Shown here: positions 42,978 through 51,670 of the stretch, piece by piece | Layout: every line of letters begins with the position of its first letter | Numbering within the stretch: position 1 is the stretch's first letter | Source of the DNA: Actinoplanes lutulentus | Lineage (GTDB): Bacteria; Actinomycetota; Actinomycetes; Mycobacteriales; Micromonosporaceae | Reading direction: 5' to 3' | Assembly: GCF_003259845.1 (NCBI RefSeq) | Contig: NZ_QLMJ01000011.1 | Span: 62,001 to 126,000, forward strand | DNA: 64,000 nt | The notes under the pieces: model-generated | What the model was told of the DNA's origin: nothing | Databases searched by the model: none | The model's input: the letters and a program-made list of their open reading frames with translations, nothing else | Made by a program: the position numbers and the translations under genes

Positions 42978-43337
42978 TTAGGGGCCGGTGATAACGCAGA
43001 ACTCGTTGCCGTCCGGGTCGGTCAGGACGTGCCACGACCAGCCGTCCTCCGAGAGAGGCGTGGCGGTCAGCCGGCCCGCGCCGAAGCCCTCCACCCGCGC
43101 GACCTCGGCGTGCAGATCCGTGACGCGCAGGTCCAGATGGAGGCGGTTCTTGCCGGACTTCGCCTCGGGGACGCGCTGCAGCAGCACCTCCACGCCGCTT
43201 CCGGCCGCCGGTTTCAGTGAGCGATATCGGTCGCCGCCACCCGGCTGTGCCACATAGCCGAGCACCCCGCTCCAGAACGCCGCCGACCGGTTCAGATCAG
43301 CGCAGTCCACGACCACCACCAGCTCCACGTGACCCAC
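42978..43337 (-). CDS. VOC-family (glyoxalase/bleomycin-resistance-like) protein
   Basis: A 119-residue single-module VOC protein: GHVELVVVVDCADLNRSAAF, WSGVLGYVA, SGKNRLHLDLRVTDLHAEVA and the typical end WHVLTDPDGNEFCVITGP. Candidate metal ligands are the N-terminal His-x-Glu, a central His and the terminal Glu. The start GTG 43337 encodes MGHVEL. Substrate unknown; such proteins act as lyases, dioxygenases or antibiotic-binding proteins. The CCAG-rich repeat abuts its 3' end. Confidence 0.88.
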   Translation of the reverse strand: MGHVELVVVVDCADLNRSAAFWSGVLGYVAQPGGGDRYRSLKPAAGSGVEVLLQRVPEAKSGKNRLHLDLRVTDLHAEVARVEGFGAGRLTATPLSEDGWSWHVLTDPDGNEFCVITGP

Positions 43338-43357
43338 CGTAATTGATCGGGGACGAT

Positions 43358-44158
43358 ATGGTGCCGGGCATGGAGTTCTTGAAGCCGCTGGTTCTGCCCG
43401 TCACGATCCGTGTCGCCGAGAGCCACGGGATCGTCGACCTCTACCTGCCCTCCGACGAAACCCGGCCAGAAACCCGGCCAGAAACCCGGCCAGAAACCCA
43501 GCCGGACACCCAGCCGGACACCCGGCCGGAAGGCCGGCCCGGAATCCCCCGCCCGGGGATCCTCTTCGTGCACGGCGGCCCGCTGCCACCCGGAATGACG
43601 CCGCTGCCGCGGCAATGGCCGATCTTCCAGGGGTACGCGTCCCTCGCCGCCGACCGGGGTGCCGCCGGAGCCGTCGTGGATCACCGGCTGCAGGGGCCGG
43701 ACGCGTACCCACTGGCCGCCGATGACGTCGCCACCGCCCTTGACGTGCTCCGCGGCGACCCGCGGGTGGACGGCGACCGCGTCGCGATCTGGTTCTTCTC
43801 GGGCGGCGGCCGGCTCGCCGCCGACTACCTGCGTTCGGTGCCGTCGTGGCTGCGTGCCGTGGCATTGACGTACCCGATGGTCACGCCGTTCCCGGGCTGG
43901 CCCGACGACCCCCGCTTCCGCCCGGCCGAGGCGGTGGCGTCAGCCGGCGACCTGCCGATCGTGCTGACCCGGGCCGGCCTCGACGATCCGCGGATCATCG
44001 AGGGGGTGAGCGAGTTCGTGGCAGCCGCCGAGAAGGCGAACCTGACCGTCCTCGACGTCCCGAACGGCCACCACGGCTTCGACAACAAGGACGACACCGA
44101 CGAGTCCAGGGATGCGATCACCCAAGCGTTCGACCTGGTCCTGGCCGCCCTGAAATAG
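43358..44158 (+). CDS. Alpha/beta hydrolase (dienelactone-hydrolase/esterase-like)
   Basis: A 266-residue protein. After a short N-terminal strand it has a TRPE tetrapeptide repeat insert (about residues 34-55), then the oxyanion region ILFVHGGPLPP, the nucleophile elbow WFFSGGGRL (Ser in F-S-G-G where G-x-S-x-G is usual), an acid in LTRAGLDDPR and the His in VPNGHHGFDN. Cytoplasmic; no signal peptide. ATG 43358 follows GGGGACGAT; ATG 43370 (MEFLKPL) is an alternative. Divergent from the VOC gene with only ~20 bp between starts. Substrate unknown. Confidence 0.8.
   Translation: MVPGMEFLKPLVLPVTIRVAESHGIVDLYLPSDETRPETRPETRPETQPDTQPDTRPEGRPGIPRPGILFVHGGPLPPGMTPLPRQWPIFQGYASLAADRGAAGAVVDHRLQGPDAYPLAADDVATALDVLRGDPRVDGDRVAIWFFSGGGRLAADYLRSVPSWLRAVALTYPMVTPFPGWPDDPRFRPAEAVASAGDLPIVLTRAGLDDPRIIEGVSEFVAAAEKANLTVLDVPNGHHGFDNKDDTDESRDAITQAFDLVLAALK
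43457..43530 (+). repeat. 12-bp tandem repeat encoding ETRP units
   Basis: GAAACCCGGCCA repeats with variants (GACACCCAGCCG) inside the hydrolase gene, encoding TRPETRPETRPETQPDTQPD. In-frame length change in a surface loop before the HGGP strand; most relatives would not need it. Confidence 0.8.
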
Positions 44159-44162
44159 AAAT

Positions 44163-44190
44163 ACTGACATAGAAGGACTGACATAGAAGG
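44163..44190 (+). repeat. Two 14-bp direct repeats after the hydrolase stop
   Basis: ACTGACATAGAAGG occurs twice in tandem (44163-44176, 44177-44190). It fills the gap between the convergent hydrolase and membrane-protein genes. AT-richer than its surroundings; no hairpin. Confidence 0.7.
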
Positions 44191-44191
44191 A

Positions 44192-44617
44192 TCAATCCAG
44201 CAACCAGACGCTGACCGACTGCGCGGCCGGGGTCACCGCCACCACCAGGATCACCAGCGACATCACGGCCCCACCGACCAGCGCGATCGACAGCCTCCGG
44301 TGCCCGCTCTGATATCCGAGGATGAACAGCATCCCGGTGACGAACAGACTGAACCCGGCGAGCAGCGGCGTCCAGCTGATCGAGTACGCCACCAGCCACG
44401 ACATCCGCCAGCCGGACCAGATGTCGACGGTGGCGGTGTACTCGTCGTTCATCGACGGGATGTACCAGTGGCCGGCGAACTCCCGCGCCCGGCCGAGCGC
44501 CAGCCCGAAGCACACCGCGTACCAGACAGCGAAGGCGAACGGGAAGCCGGCGACGAGCCAGCCTCCCGTCCGCCGGCGCGAGAACGGGAGGCTGCTACGC
44601 GTGGTCACCGTGGTCAC
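44192..44617 (-). CDS. Hypothetical membrane protein
   Basis: A 141-residue protein with about three transmembrane segments: WLVAGFPFAFAVWYAVCFGL, LLAGFSLFVTGMLFILGY and LSIALVGGAVMSLVILVVAV. A loop between the first two (HWYIPSMNDEYTATVDIW) is probably extracytoplasmic. Two adjacent GTG codons (44617 and 44608) are possible starts. Family not recognised. Confidence 0.65.
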   Translation of the reverse strand: MTTVTTRSSLPFSRRRTGGWLVAGFPFAFAVWYAVCFGLALGRAREFAGHWYIPSMNDEYTATVDIWSGWRMSWLVAYSISWTPLLAGFSLFVTGMLFILGYQSGHRRLSIALVGGAVMSLVILVVAVTPAAQSVSVWLLD

Positions 44618-44642
44618 CGCCGCATCCTAGACACACACGCCG

Positions 44643-45326
44643 CTACGGGAAGAGCGTCAATCCCGGGTTCCCGGCGACAGCGACCAGCTGGTTGCGAGTC
44701 ATGATCTCCTTGGTCGCCAGGATCAGCATGCCCGTCCCGTCCTTCCGGTACGTCTCCGCCTGGAACGTCGTGCCGGTATCCGCCACGATCACGATCGTCT
44801 TGTCGTCGGTGACCGTGTAACTGCAGTCCCAGTCGGCATCCTCCGGGCACTGCGACGAGGCGCGATCCGGATACTCATGGCCCGCGATGATCCGTACCTG
44901 TATCTTGCCGCCCTGAGGCAGCTCGACGAGCGTCTCGTACTGAAGGCGCTTGGTGTTCCACGCGAACGCCGGAACGTCGCTGCGCAACGCCGTCGACAGC
45001 ACGCCGGTCAGCCGCGCCGCGGCGGCGCCGCACGCCTCGCTGGGACGCGGCGCGGGATGCGACTGCTGCGGCCCGGGCTCCGGCGTCGCCTTCAGGTCGA
45101 CGGTCGGGCACGCCAGAACAGGGCTGGCAGGCTGGATCGAGACGCCCCCGCCCTTAAATATCGGCACAAAGGCGACAAGAGACAAGACCAAGACAAACCC
45201 CACCCCCACCCCAACCCTCACCCGGGTACGCCTTCGTCGCTCCCCCGCGATCAGCCCGTCCACCGAGATCCCACTCGGCGGGGCATCCGACGAGGCCTCC
45301 CGCATCCACTCGGACATGTGCACCAC
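44643..45326 (-). CDS. Membrane-anchored partner of the SigE-family sigma factor
   Basis: A 227-residue protein, probably starting at GTG 45326, 1 bp after the sigma stop and preceded by GAGG. A cytoplasmic N-terminus of about 45 residues (HMSEWMREASSDAPPSGISV) precedes one transmembrane helix (VGVGVGFVLVLSLVAFVPIF) and a ~150-residue outside domain with Cys pairs (VLACPTVD, SQCPEDADWDCSYTVTDD). The topology and position fit a membrane-bound sensor or anti-sigma-like partner, common after SigE-family genes in actinobacteria, but no anti-sigma zinc motif is present. Confidence 0.65.
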   Translation of the reverse strand: MVHMSEWMREASSDAPPSGISVDGLIAGERRRRTRVRVGVGVGFVLVLSLVAFVPIFKGGGVSIQPASPVLACPTVDLKATPEPGPQQSHPAPRPSEACGAAAARLTGVLSTALRSDVPAFAWNTKRLQYETLVELPQGGKIQVRIIAGHEYPDRASSQCPEDADWDCSYTVTDDKTIVIVADTGTTFQAETYRKDGTGMLILATKEIMTRNQLVAVAGNPGLTLFP

Positions 45327-45327
45327 G

Positions 45328-45831
45328 TCAGACCTCCTCAACGACAACGGCGCCACCGAGGCGCGTGCGAAGCGAATCGAGAGCCCGGGCCGTCTGGCTC
45401 TTCACGGTTCCGGTGGAGCAGCCGAGCTGCGCGGCCGTCTCCTCCACCGACAGGTCGCAGAAGTACCGCAGCACCAGCACCGCCCGCCGGCGCGGCGGCA
45501 GCTCGCCGAGCAGCGCCACGAACATCTGCCGGTCGGCCACCGACTCCGGCCCGCCGGCGGCCGCCACCCGGTCCGGCACGGTGGTCACCGGATGCTCGCG
45601 CCGCCACGAGCGGCGGCGTTCGTTGAGCATCGTGCGGACGAGGATCTGCCGGACGTACGCGTCCGGATGCTCCACCGTGGAGACCTTGCCCCAGTGCCGG
45701 TACAGCTTCACCAGCGCGATCGACACCAAGTCGTCCGCGGCATGCCAGTCCCCGCAGAGCAGATATGCGGTGCGCCGCCAGCCATCCATCCGGCCGGCCA
45801 CGTACTCGCGGTACTCATCGACATCAACCAC
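45328..45831 (-). CDS. SigE-family RNA polymerase sigma factor
   Basis: A 167-residue ECF-type sigma factor. Region 2: EYVAGRMDGWRRTAYLLCGD, DDLVSIALVKLYRHWGKV; region 4: LLGELPPRRRAVLVLRYFCD, LSVEETAAQLGCSTGTVKSQ. The pattern matches the SigE family common in Streptomyces and Micromonosporaceae. GTG 45831 follows AGCGAGGAG. It is the first gene of a two-gene unit with the membrane protein downstream. The leader between 45832 and 45961 holds an inverted repeat, GCGGGGTT...AACCCCGC, of unknown role. Confidence 0.92.
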   Translation of the reverse strand: MVDVDEYREYVAGRMDGWRRTAYLLCGDWHAADDLVSIALVKLYRHWGKVSTVEHPDAYVRQILVRTMLNERRRSWRREHPVTTVPDRVAAAGGPESVADRQMFVALLGELPPRRRAVLVLRYFCDLSVEETAAQLGCSTGTVKSQTARALDSLRTRLGGAVVVEEV

Positions 45832-45961
45832 GGTCTCTCCTCGCTGTCCCCACCTCTCAACACGCCCGGTCCGGCGCGGGGTTGCTCGCGAAACAAAGCC
45901 CGCGCCACAAAAAACCCCGCTGGTGAAAACCGATCATCATCGACGTCGTAACGTGCGCAGC

Positions 45962-46717
45962 ATGATCCTCGGGGAAGTACTCGCGCTGATAGCCGGCGGG
46001 CTGACAGCGGGAGCGATCAACGCGATCGCGGGCGGCGGATCGCTGATCACCTTCCCGCTGCTGGTCGCCATCGGCTTGCCGGGCGTCGCCGCCAACGTCA
46101 GCAACGCGCTCTCGGTCGCCCCCGGGTACGCCGCGAGCGCCGTCGGCAGCCGCCCCGACCTGGCCGGGCAGGGCCGCCGCGTCCTCGCGATCATCCCCAC
46201 CATCATCGTCGGCGCCCTCTGCGGCAGCGGCATCCTGCTGCTCACGCCGCGCGGCGTGTTCGACGTCGTCGTACCGTTCCTGCTGCTGGGCGCCGCGCTG
46301 ATGATGGCATTCCAGACGAAGCTGCGGAACCTGGCCCGCGGCGCGCGCGACGACGGCTCGCGCCGCAGCATGGTGCTGATGCAGCTGTCGGTCTTCGCGT
46401 GCGGGGTCTACGGCGGCTACTTCAACGCGGCAATGGGCGTGCTGCTGATCGCCTTCCTCGCGCTGGTGCTCGACGAGCCGCTGCGCCGGATCAGCGCCTT
46501 GAAGAACGTCTTCAGCGCCGTCGTCGGCACCACGACGGTACTGGTCTACGGCATCTTCGGCCCGGTCAACTGGGCCGTCGTCGCGGTCCTGGCGCCGGCC
46601 ACCATGGTCGGCGGATATGTCGGCGCCCGGCTCGCCCGGCGGCTGCCGTCGGAGATCCTGCGCTGGACCATCGTCGCCTTCACGGTGACCGTCGCGGTGG
46701 TCCTGTTCCTCACCTGA
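45962..46717 (+). CDS. TSUP-family (TauE/SafE) membrane transporter
   Basis: A 251-residue protein with about eight transmembrane segments. The family repeat motifs are present: GGLTAGAINAIAGGGSLITF and, in the second half, CGVYGGYFNAAMGVLLIAFL. These transporters move sulfite, sulfoacetate or related organosulfur anions; the substrate here is unknown. ATG 45962 was chosen as the first start before the conserved glycine-rich helix; the ribosome site is weak. Confidence 0.9.
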   Translation: MILGEVLALIAGGLTAGAINAIAGGGSLITFPLLVAIGLPGVAANVSNALSVAPGYAASAVGSRPDLAGQGRRVLAIIPTIIVGALCGSGILLLTPRGVFDVVVPFLLLGAALMMAFQTKLRNLARGARDDGSRRSMVLMQLSVFACGVYGGYFNAAMGVLLIAFLALVLDEPLRRISALKNVFSAVVGTTTVLVYGIFGPVNWAVVAVLAPATMVGGYVGARLARRLPSEILRWTIVAFTVTVAVVLFLT

Positions 46718-46797
46718 GCAACACCGCCGGACACCAAGCAGCACCACCTGAGCAACGCCCGCGCAAACAACTTGCGACCGTAGGCGAAACTAACGCC

Positions 46798-49700
46798 GTG
46801 ACCAGCGCGCCATCGACGTATCCCTGTCCCCACTGCGGGACGACAGCCTCGGCGGAGACCGGCTGCCCCGGTTGCGGCCGGGCCCCGGATCTCGACGCCA
46901 TCGAAGTGATGCGACTCGACGCCGAGATCGCCGGCCTGCGTCAGCGATACGACGCTGCGCGCGCCGAGTGGACGACCCTGCAGACGCAGATCACCGACGT
47001 CACCACCCAGCGCAACCGCATCGCCTACCGCGTGATCACCGCGACGAAGGCAGAGAAATGGGCGAAAGCCCCCAAAGCCGCGCCGGCCGTGGCAGCAATC
47101 GCAGACCCCACCCCCGTTCCCGGCCCCGTTCCCGGCCCCGTTCCCGGCCCTGGCCTTCCCGCCGCCACGGTCGACGGCACGCCGGAACCCAAGCTCTCCT
47201 CGCTCACCGTTCAGAACGTCCTCTTCGCCCTCGGTGGCCTGCTCCTCATCGTCGCCGCGGCCGTCTTCACCGCCGTCGCCTGGGCGCAGGTCGGCGTCAC
47301 CGGCCGCGCCGCGATCCTCGCCACGGCCACGGTCGCCGTTCTCGCGGTGCCTCCGTTCGCGGTCCGGCGCGGCCTCACGGCCGCCGCCGAGACCCTCGCG
47401 GCCGTCGGCCTGCTCATGATCCTTCTGGACGGTTACGCGGCCTGGGCGGTCAACTTCCTCGACGTGCGTGGTCAGGACCCGCAGCTGTACGCGGCAGCGG
47501 TCTGCGCCGCCACATCAGTGATCGCGTTCGGATACGGCCGGTTGACCCGTCTGCCCGGCCCGGCGATCTCCGCCCTGACCGTGGCGCAGCCGGTGTTCCC
47601 GCTGCTGGCGCTCGCCGCCGACGCCGGCGTGACCGGCTGGTCGCTGACCATGGCCGGGGTGACCGCGCTGAACCTGGCCGTCGTCCACGCCCGCCGTTAC
47701 TCCCCTGCCGGGCTGGGCCTGGTCGCCTACTTCTGCGCCTTCGCCGCCGGCATCGTCGCCACGCTGATCGCCCTGGTGGACCTGATCTCCGCGGGCACGG
47801 CAACCGAAGCCGCCACCGCCGGCGGCCTGTTGGTGCTGGTCACGGCCCTGGCGACAACGAGCGCCGCCCTCGCCGGCAACCGCGAGGCGCAGACCGTCAC
47901 GGCCGGCCTGCTCACCGCCGCCGTGTCCGTCACCGCCGCTGCCTGGGCGCTGCTGCTGGGCGCGCCCTCCCTCTCCGCGAGGATCGACCAGGGTACGGGT
48001 GTGCTGCGCCTCGCCGTGGTCGCTCTGGTCGTCGCCGGGCTGGTCGCCGTGATCAAGCCCCGGCTGCCCCAGCCGGTCGGCCGGGGTCCGTGGGTGGCGG
48101 CGCTGCTCACGGCTGCCGTACCCGCTCTCGGCGCGGCCGCTGCGATCCTGATCGCCGCGGTGAACCACGTCGACGCGGCCCGCCCGCTGTTCGACGCGCC
48201 TCTCGGCCTGGCCGTCGACGAGCCGGACTGGACGCTGATGGTGGCGACTGTCGCGGTGCTTTGCGCGTACGCAATGCTGGTGAAGGCCCGGCAGCGCACG
48301 GACCTCGCGCTGACCGCCCTGGCCGGGGTCGCGGTGCTCGCGCCGGCGGCGTTCCGGCTGCGGTGGTGGACCGCGGTGATCTTCGCGATGGTCGTCGCCG
48401 CAGGCGCGATCGCCCTCGCGACACGCACCCGAGGCACGCGCCGGCGACCGTTCCGGATCACCCTGGCCGCGCTGCTGGCCGGATATGCGCTGCTGGTCAG
48501 CCTGGGCAACCCCGCGGTGGGCGCGGCCGCGTGCCTGACCCTCACGCTCTTGGGAGCGGCAACTGCCTATTTCGTACGCACGGAGCCCGGCAACACCGCC
48601 CTGGGCTCGGCAATCGCTGCGGTGAGCCTGCTCGCTTTCCCGCCCGCGGTGTGGCTGGCGCTGATGGCCGTGGATGTCTCGGTGACCTGGCAGGTACGCG
48701 CCGAGCTCGTGGTGGCGGTCGGGTTCGCCGTGGCCGCCCGGTTGACGCCGTGGTACCGCTCCCCGGTCCTGACCGTGTCCTTGCTGCTCACGACGGTGGT
48801 TCCGGTGATCGCGCTGGCAGGCGAGGACGCGGTCGCACTGTATGCCGCCGTCGCCCTCGTGCTGGTCGCGGCGGCACTCCCACCGGAGGTAGTCCGACCG
48901 GCTTCGATCAGCGCTACTCCTGGCGTTCCGGCAGCGACCGTCTCCGACGGGGCGTTGTCGGGTGGGGTGCTGGCGGCGATCGTTCCGCTGCTGGTGCTGC
49001 TCTTCGCGACCGGGCGTGACCTCGCCGTCGTGTTGATCGAGCCTTACGGGGCGCTCGGGTCGTTCTGGTCGGGCGACGTGCCGGCGGCGGTGAGCGCGCG
49101 CTGGAGTTCGATCGCCGCGCTGCTGATCGTGGCGGGTGCTGCCGCTTTCGCAGCCGTTCGTCTCACGTCGCGGGCCGGCCTGCCGGACGCCACTTCCGCG
49201 GGCTCGTCCCGGTCGAGCGTGCGGGCCAATTTCCGGCCTGCTCTCTGGGCGGCCGTGCCGGTGCTCGCCGTCGTGGTTCCGCTGGTGGTCGCGGCGGTCG
49301 AAGCGCCTTGGCCGGCCGTGCCGCTCGCCGGCCTGGTCGTCGGGCTCGGCGGGATCGTCGCGCTCGCTCTGACCGGCTCGGCCGGCTGGTGGGGTGCGGT
49401 GCCGGGCGTGGTCTTCAGCGCTCTCGCGGCGGCCGGGCTGGCCGGGACCACGCCGGTGCGCGGTGCGATGCTGACAGCGTTCGCCCTGGTCGTCGTAGCC
49501 GGAGCGGTCGCCGGTGTGTCCAGACGGGCGGAAGCGGCCCGGGTCGGTGGCTGGATCGCTGGATCGGTGGCGGTGGTCGTTTGTGCGTACACATCAAGCC
49601 AGATGGTGGATCTCGGAGCCGGAAGCGGGCCGCTGAGCGTGCTCGCCGCGGCGGCCATCGCCGCGGCGCTCGAATTCGTGCTCGCCGCGCGCCGCCCGCG

Positions 49701-50355
49701 CGAGGCGCCCGCCGTGGCCGCGGTCGCGCACTCGGCGGCGCTGATCGCCCTGCTGGTCGCGGGTACGACCGGCCGCGCCGCACTGATCGCCACCCTCTGG
49801 GCGGTCGTGCTGGGCCTGCGCGCGCTGCGGCCGGGCGAGCGTGCGGCGGTCCGGTTCCGGTACACGGTCGCGGCGGCGGTGTCGGTACTGGCCGGCTGGT
49901 GGCTGTTCCTGGGGTCGCGCGACGTCACGACCGTGGAGATCTACACACTGCCGGCGGCGGCACTCGCGCTCGGCGCCGGCTGGCTGGCCCGCCGAGGCCG
50001 TCCGTCACTGCCGTCCTGGAGTGCGTACGGGCCGGCGCTCGCAGCCGGCTTCCTGCCGACACTCGCGCTGATCAGCGGCGACGGCCCGGAGTATCTTCGC
50101 CGGCTCCTGCTCGGTGTGGCGGCTGTCGTGGTGCTGCTGGCCGGCGCCCGGGCCCGCCTGCAGGCGCCGGTGGTGACCGGCGGGGTGATGCTGGTGCTGA
50201 CGGCGCTGCACGAGCTGGTGCAGTTCTGGGATCTGGTGCCGCGGTGGGTGCCGCTCGCGGTCGGCGGGCTGCTGCTGGTGGGCATCGCCACCACGATGGA
50301 ACAACGCCGCCGCGACGTGCTGCGCCTCCGCAACGCCGTAGGCCGCATGAGCTGA
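46798..50355 (+). CDS. SCO7613-like polytopic membrane protein with zinc ribbon
   Basis: A 1185-residue protein from GTG 46798. The N-terminus has a two-knuckle zinc ribbon (CPHCG and CPGCG, residues ~10-29), then a short coiled coil (AEIAGLRQRYDAARAEW), a PVPGPVPGP linker encoded by three 12-bp repeats (47112-47147), and more than 20 hydrophobic helices to the C-terminus. The end (LVLTALHELVQFWDLVPRWV, LLLVGIATTMEQRRRDV) is the conserved SCO7613 C-terminal region. Actinobacteria-specific family of unknown function; possibly an envelope scaffold. No operon partner is evident. Confidence 0.85.
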   Translation: MTSAPSTYPCPHCGTTASAETGCPGCGRAPDLDAIEVMRLDAEIAGLRQRYDAARAEWTTLQTQITDVTTQRNRIAYRVITATKAEKWAKAPKAAPAVAAIADPTPVPGPVPGPVPGPGLPAATVDGTPEPKLSSLTVQNVLFALGGLLLIVAAAVFTAVAWAQVGVTGRAAILATATVAVLAVPPFAVRRGLTAAAETLAAVGLLMILLDGYAAWAVNFLDVRGQDPQLYAAAVCAATSVIAFGYGRLTRLPGPAISALTVAQPVFPLLALAADAGVTGWSLTMAGVTALNLAVVHARRYSPAGLGLVAYFCAFAAGIVATLIALVDLISAGTATEAATAGGLLVLVTALATTSAALAGNREAQTVTAGLLTAAVSVTAAAWALLLGAPSLSARIDQGTGVLRLAVVALVVAGLVAVIKPRLPQPVGRGPWVAALLTAAVPALGAAAAILIAAVNHVDAARPLFDAPLGLAVDEPDWTLMVATVAVLCAYAMLVKARQRTDLALTALAGVAVLAPAAFRLRWWTAVIFAMVVAAGAIALATRTRGTRRRPFRITLAALLAGYALLVSLGNPAVGAAACLTLTLLGAATAYFVRTEPGNTALGSAIAAVSLLAFPPAVWLALMAVDVSVTWQVRAELVVAVGFAVAARLTPWYRSPVLTVSLLLTTVVPVIALAGEDAVALYAAVALVLVAAALPPEVVRPASISATPGVPAATVSDGALSGGVLAAIVPLLVLLFATGRDLAVVLIEPYGALGSFWSGDVPAAVSARWSSIAALLIVAGAAAFAAVRLTSRAGLPDATSAGSSRSSVRANFRPALWAAVPVLAVVVPLVVAAVEAPWPAVPLAGLVVGLGGIVALALTGSAGWWGAVPGVVFSALAAAGLAGTTPVRGAMLTAFALVVVAGAVAGVSRRAEAARVGGWIAGSVAVVVCAYTSSQMVDLGAGSGPLSVLAAAAIAAALEFVLAARRPREAPAVAAVAHSAALIALLVAGTTGRAALIATLWAVVLGLRALRPGERAAVRFRYTVAAAVSVLAGWWLFLGSRDVTTVEIYTLPAAALALGAGWLARRGRPSLPSWSAYGPALAAGFLPTLALISGDGPEYLRRLLLGVAAVVVLLAGARARLQAPVVTGGVMLVLTALHELVQFWDLVPRWVPLAVGGLLLVGIATTMEQRRRDVLRLRNAVGRMS

Positions 50356-50398
50356 CCATCCCGCCACCCGAATCAAGGCAGACGCTGCCACGAGCACA

Positions 50399-50560
50399 GG
50401 CGCTGCCGCCGCTGTCGCTGCCGCTGCCGCCGCTGCCGCTGCCGCTGCCGCCGCTGTCGCTGTCGCAGGCGCAGGCGCGAGGCGCGGGGCACAGGCGCGA
50501 GGCGCGGGGCACAGGCGCGAGGCGCGGGGCACAGGCGCGAGGCGCGGGGCACAGGCGCAG
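50399..50560 (+). repeat. GCTGCC hexamer array and 20-bp tandem repeat
   Basis: GCTGCC/GCTGTC hexamers from 50402 to 50466 are followed by four perfect 20-bp copies of GGCGCGAGGCGCGGGGCACA (50474, 50494, 50514, 50534). It starts about 45 bp after the SCO7613-like stop. No plausible gene. Confidence 0.85.
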
Positions 50561-50636
50561 GCGCTGTCGCGAGGGCGCTGTCGGAGGTGAGGGCCCTGTC
50601 GCAGGCGAGGGCCGGGCTGACGCGACCGCGCGGGGC

Positions 50637-50755
50637 GAGCCGTAGCTCAGACGTCTCATCCGGCTTCCATAACAGGTCTGAGCTACGGCTCGCGCCTCGC
50701 AGCCGTAGCTCAGACCTGTTATGAGGGGCCGATAACCTCGCTGAACTACGGCTCG
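50637..50755 (+). other. Multi-arm inverted-repeat region (22-bp perfect stem)
   Basis: 50669-50690 and 50701-50722 are perfect 22-bp reverse complements with a 10-nt loop (CGCGCCTCGC). The arm GAGCCGTAGCTCAGAC at 50637-50652 can instead pair with 50676-50691, and a fourth partial arm CTGAACTACGGCTC lies near 50741-50754. Two mutually exclusive foldings are therefore possible. There is no T-run. Position: downstream of the SCO7613-like gene, gene-free DNA. Confidence 0.8.
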
Positions 50756-50808
50756 GACCCGCCGGCCCGCCCTTCCGCACCGCCCGCCCGGCCCAATCGC
50801 TCGGGGCC

Positions 50809-50965
50809 ACCCGCGATCGAACCGACGGCGATCGAACCGCCCGCGATCAAGCCGCCCGCAATCGAACCGCCCGCAATCAAGCCGCCCGCAATCGAACCGC
50901 CCGCGATCAAGCCGCCCGCGATCGAACCGCCCGCGATCAAGCCGCCCGCGATCGAATCGCCACTG
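50809..50965 (+). repeat. 15/30-bp tandem repeat
   Basis: A 15-bp period in a 30-bp double unit (ATCGAACCGCCCGCGATCAA then GCCGCCCGCG), beginning at 50831, 50861, 50891, 50921 and partly 50951, with single-base variants GCG/GCA. On the minus strand it would encode repeats such as GGSIAGGLIA. From 50966 to 51030 there is no gene. Confidence 0.85.
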
Positions 50966-51030
50966 CGCACACACGCCGGGAGCCCCGTCCATCCGTGTCG
51001 AATTCGGGTGCGACGGGCGGGATGGTGGGG

Positions 51031-51459
51031 TCAGCAGGTGGCGTGGGGGGTTTCGGTGGGGGCGTAGGTGCTCCAGTCCTCGGCTGTCAGCGGACCTGAG
51101 AAGAGGGAGATGATCTCCGAGCGCAACTCACGGTCTTCGTCGGTACGGAACGCGCCCGCGATCCGCTCCGCCAACAGCTCGCGGCCGCCGTCGCCGTGAT
51201 CCCTGAGCCGCTCGACGGCGTCCGCGATCACATTGGTGAGGATGTTGGCGCCCACCGACCCGACCACCCCGGCACCCGCGCCGAGGACACCCGCCGCGCC
51301 GCCGGCCGCCGCGAGGATCGGCGCGAGAGCCGCCACCGACAGCACACCGACGACGGCCGGGGCGGAAGCCTCACGCAGGGTGTTCGCGTGGGTGGCGACG
51401 GCCGCGGCCACCGACTGCCGCATCCGTTCGAACAGCGGCTCGTCCTCGATCGGGTTCAC
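51031..51459 (-). CDS. Hypothetical protein with Gly/Ala-rich hydrophobic segment
   Basis: A 142-residue protein from GTG 51459, preceded by a good GAGGAA ribosome site. The N-terminal third is an amphipathic helix (EDEPLFERMRQSVAAAVATH). The middle is a glycine-rich hydrophobic stretch (PILAAAGGAAGVLGAGAGVV GSVG region, residues ~55-85) that could be membrane-active, and the end is charged (RELLAERIAGAFRTDEDREL, RSEIISLFSGPLTAEDW). I do not recognise a family. It stands alone between repeats and a secreted-protein gene. Confidence 0.55.
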   Translation of the reverse strand: MNPIEDEPLFERMRQSVAAAVATHANTLREASAPAVVGVLSVAALAPILAAAGGAAGVLGAGAGVVGSVGANILTNVIADAVERLRDHGDGGRELLAERIAGAFRTDEDRELRSEIISLFSGPLTAEDWSTYAPTETPHATC

Positions 51460-51670
51460 GGGCGTTCCTCGGGCTGTGCCAACGGGTCGACAGAGTGTTT
51501 CCACCCGGCCGGTGACGCCGGGTGCGAACCGCGATTCACTGACCGAATTGGTGACGCCGACACCGGCGGTTTCCCCGCCATTCTCCTGGAGTTCGTGCTG
51601 GTGAGACGGGTCGCGATGCCGTTTCGCAGACCCTACGATCCACCTCAGTCAATTCCATGATGGAGGGTCA

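Noticed and set aside
50746..50970. A pentapeptide-repeat or GGLIAGGSIA protein gene
   Set aside because: The frame is a pure tandem-repeat translation with equally open alternative frames; kept only as a repeat.
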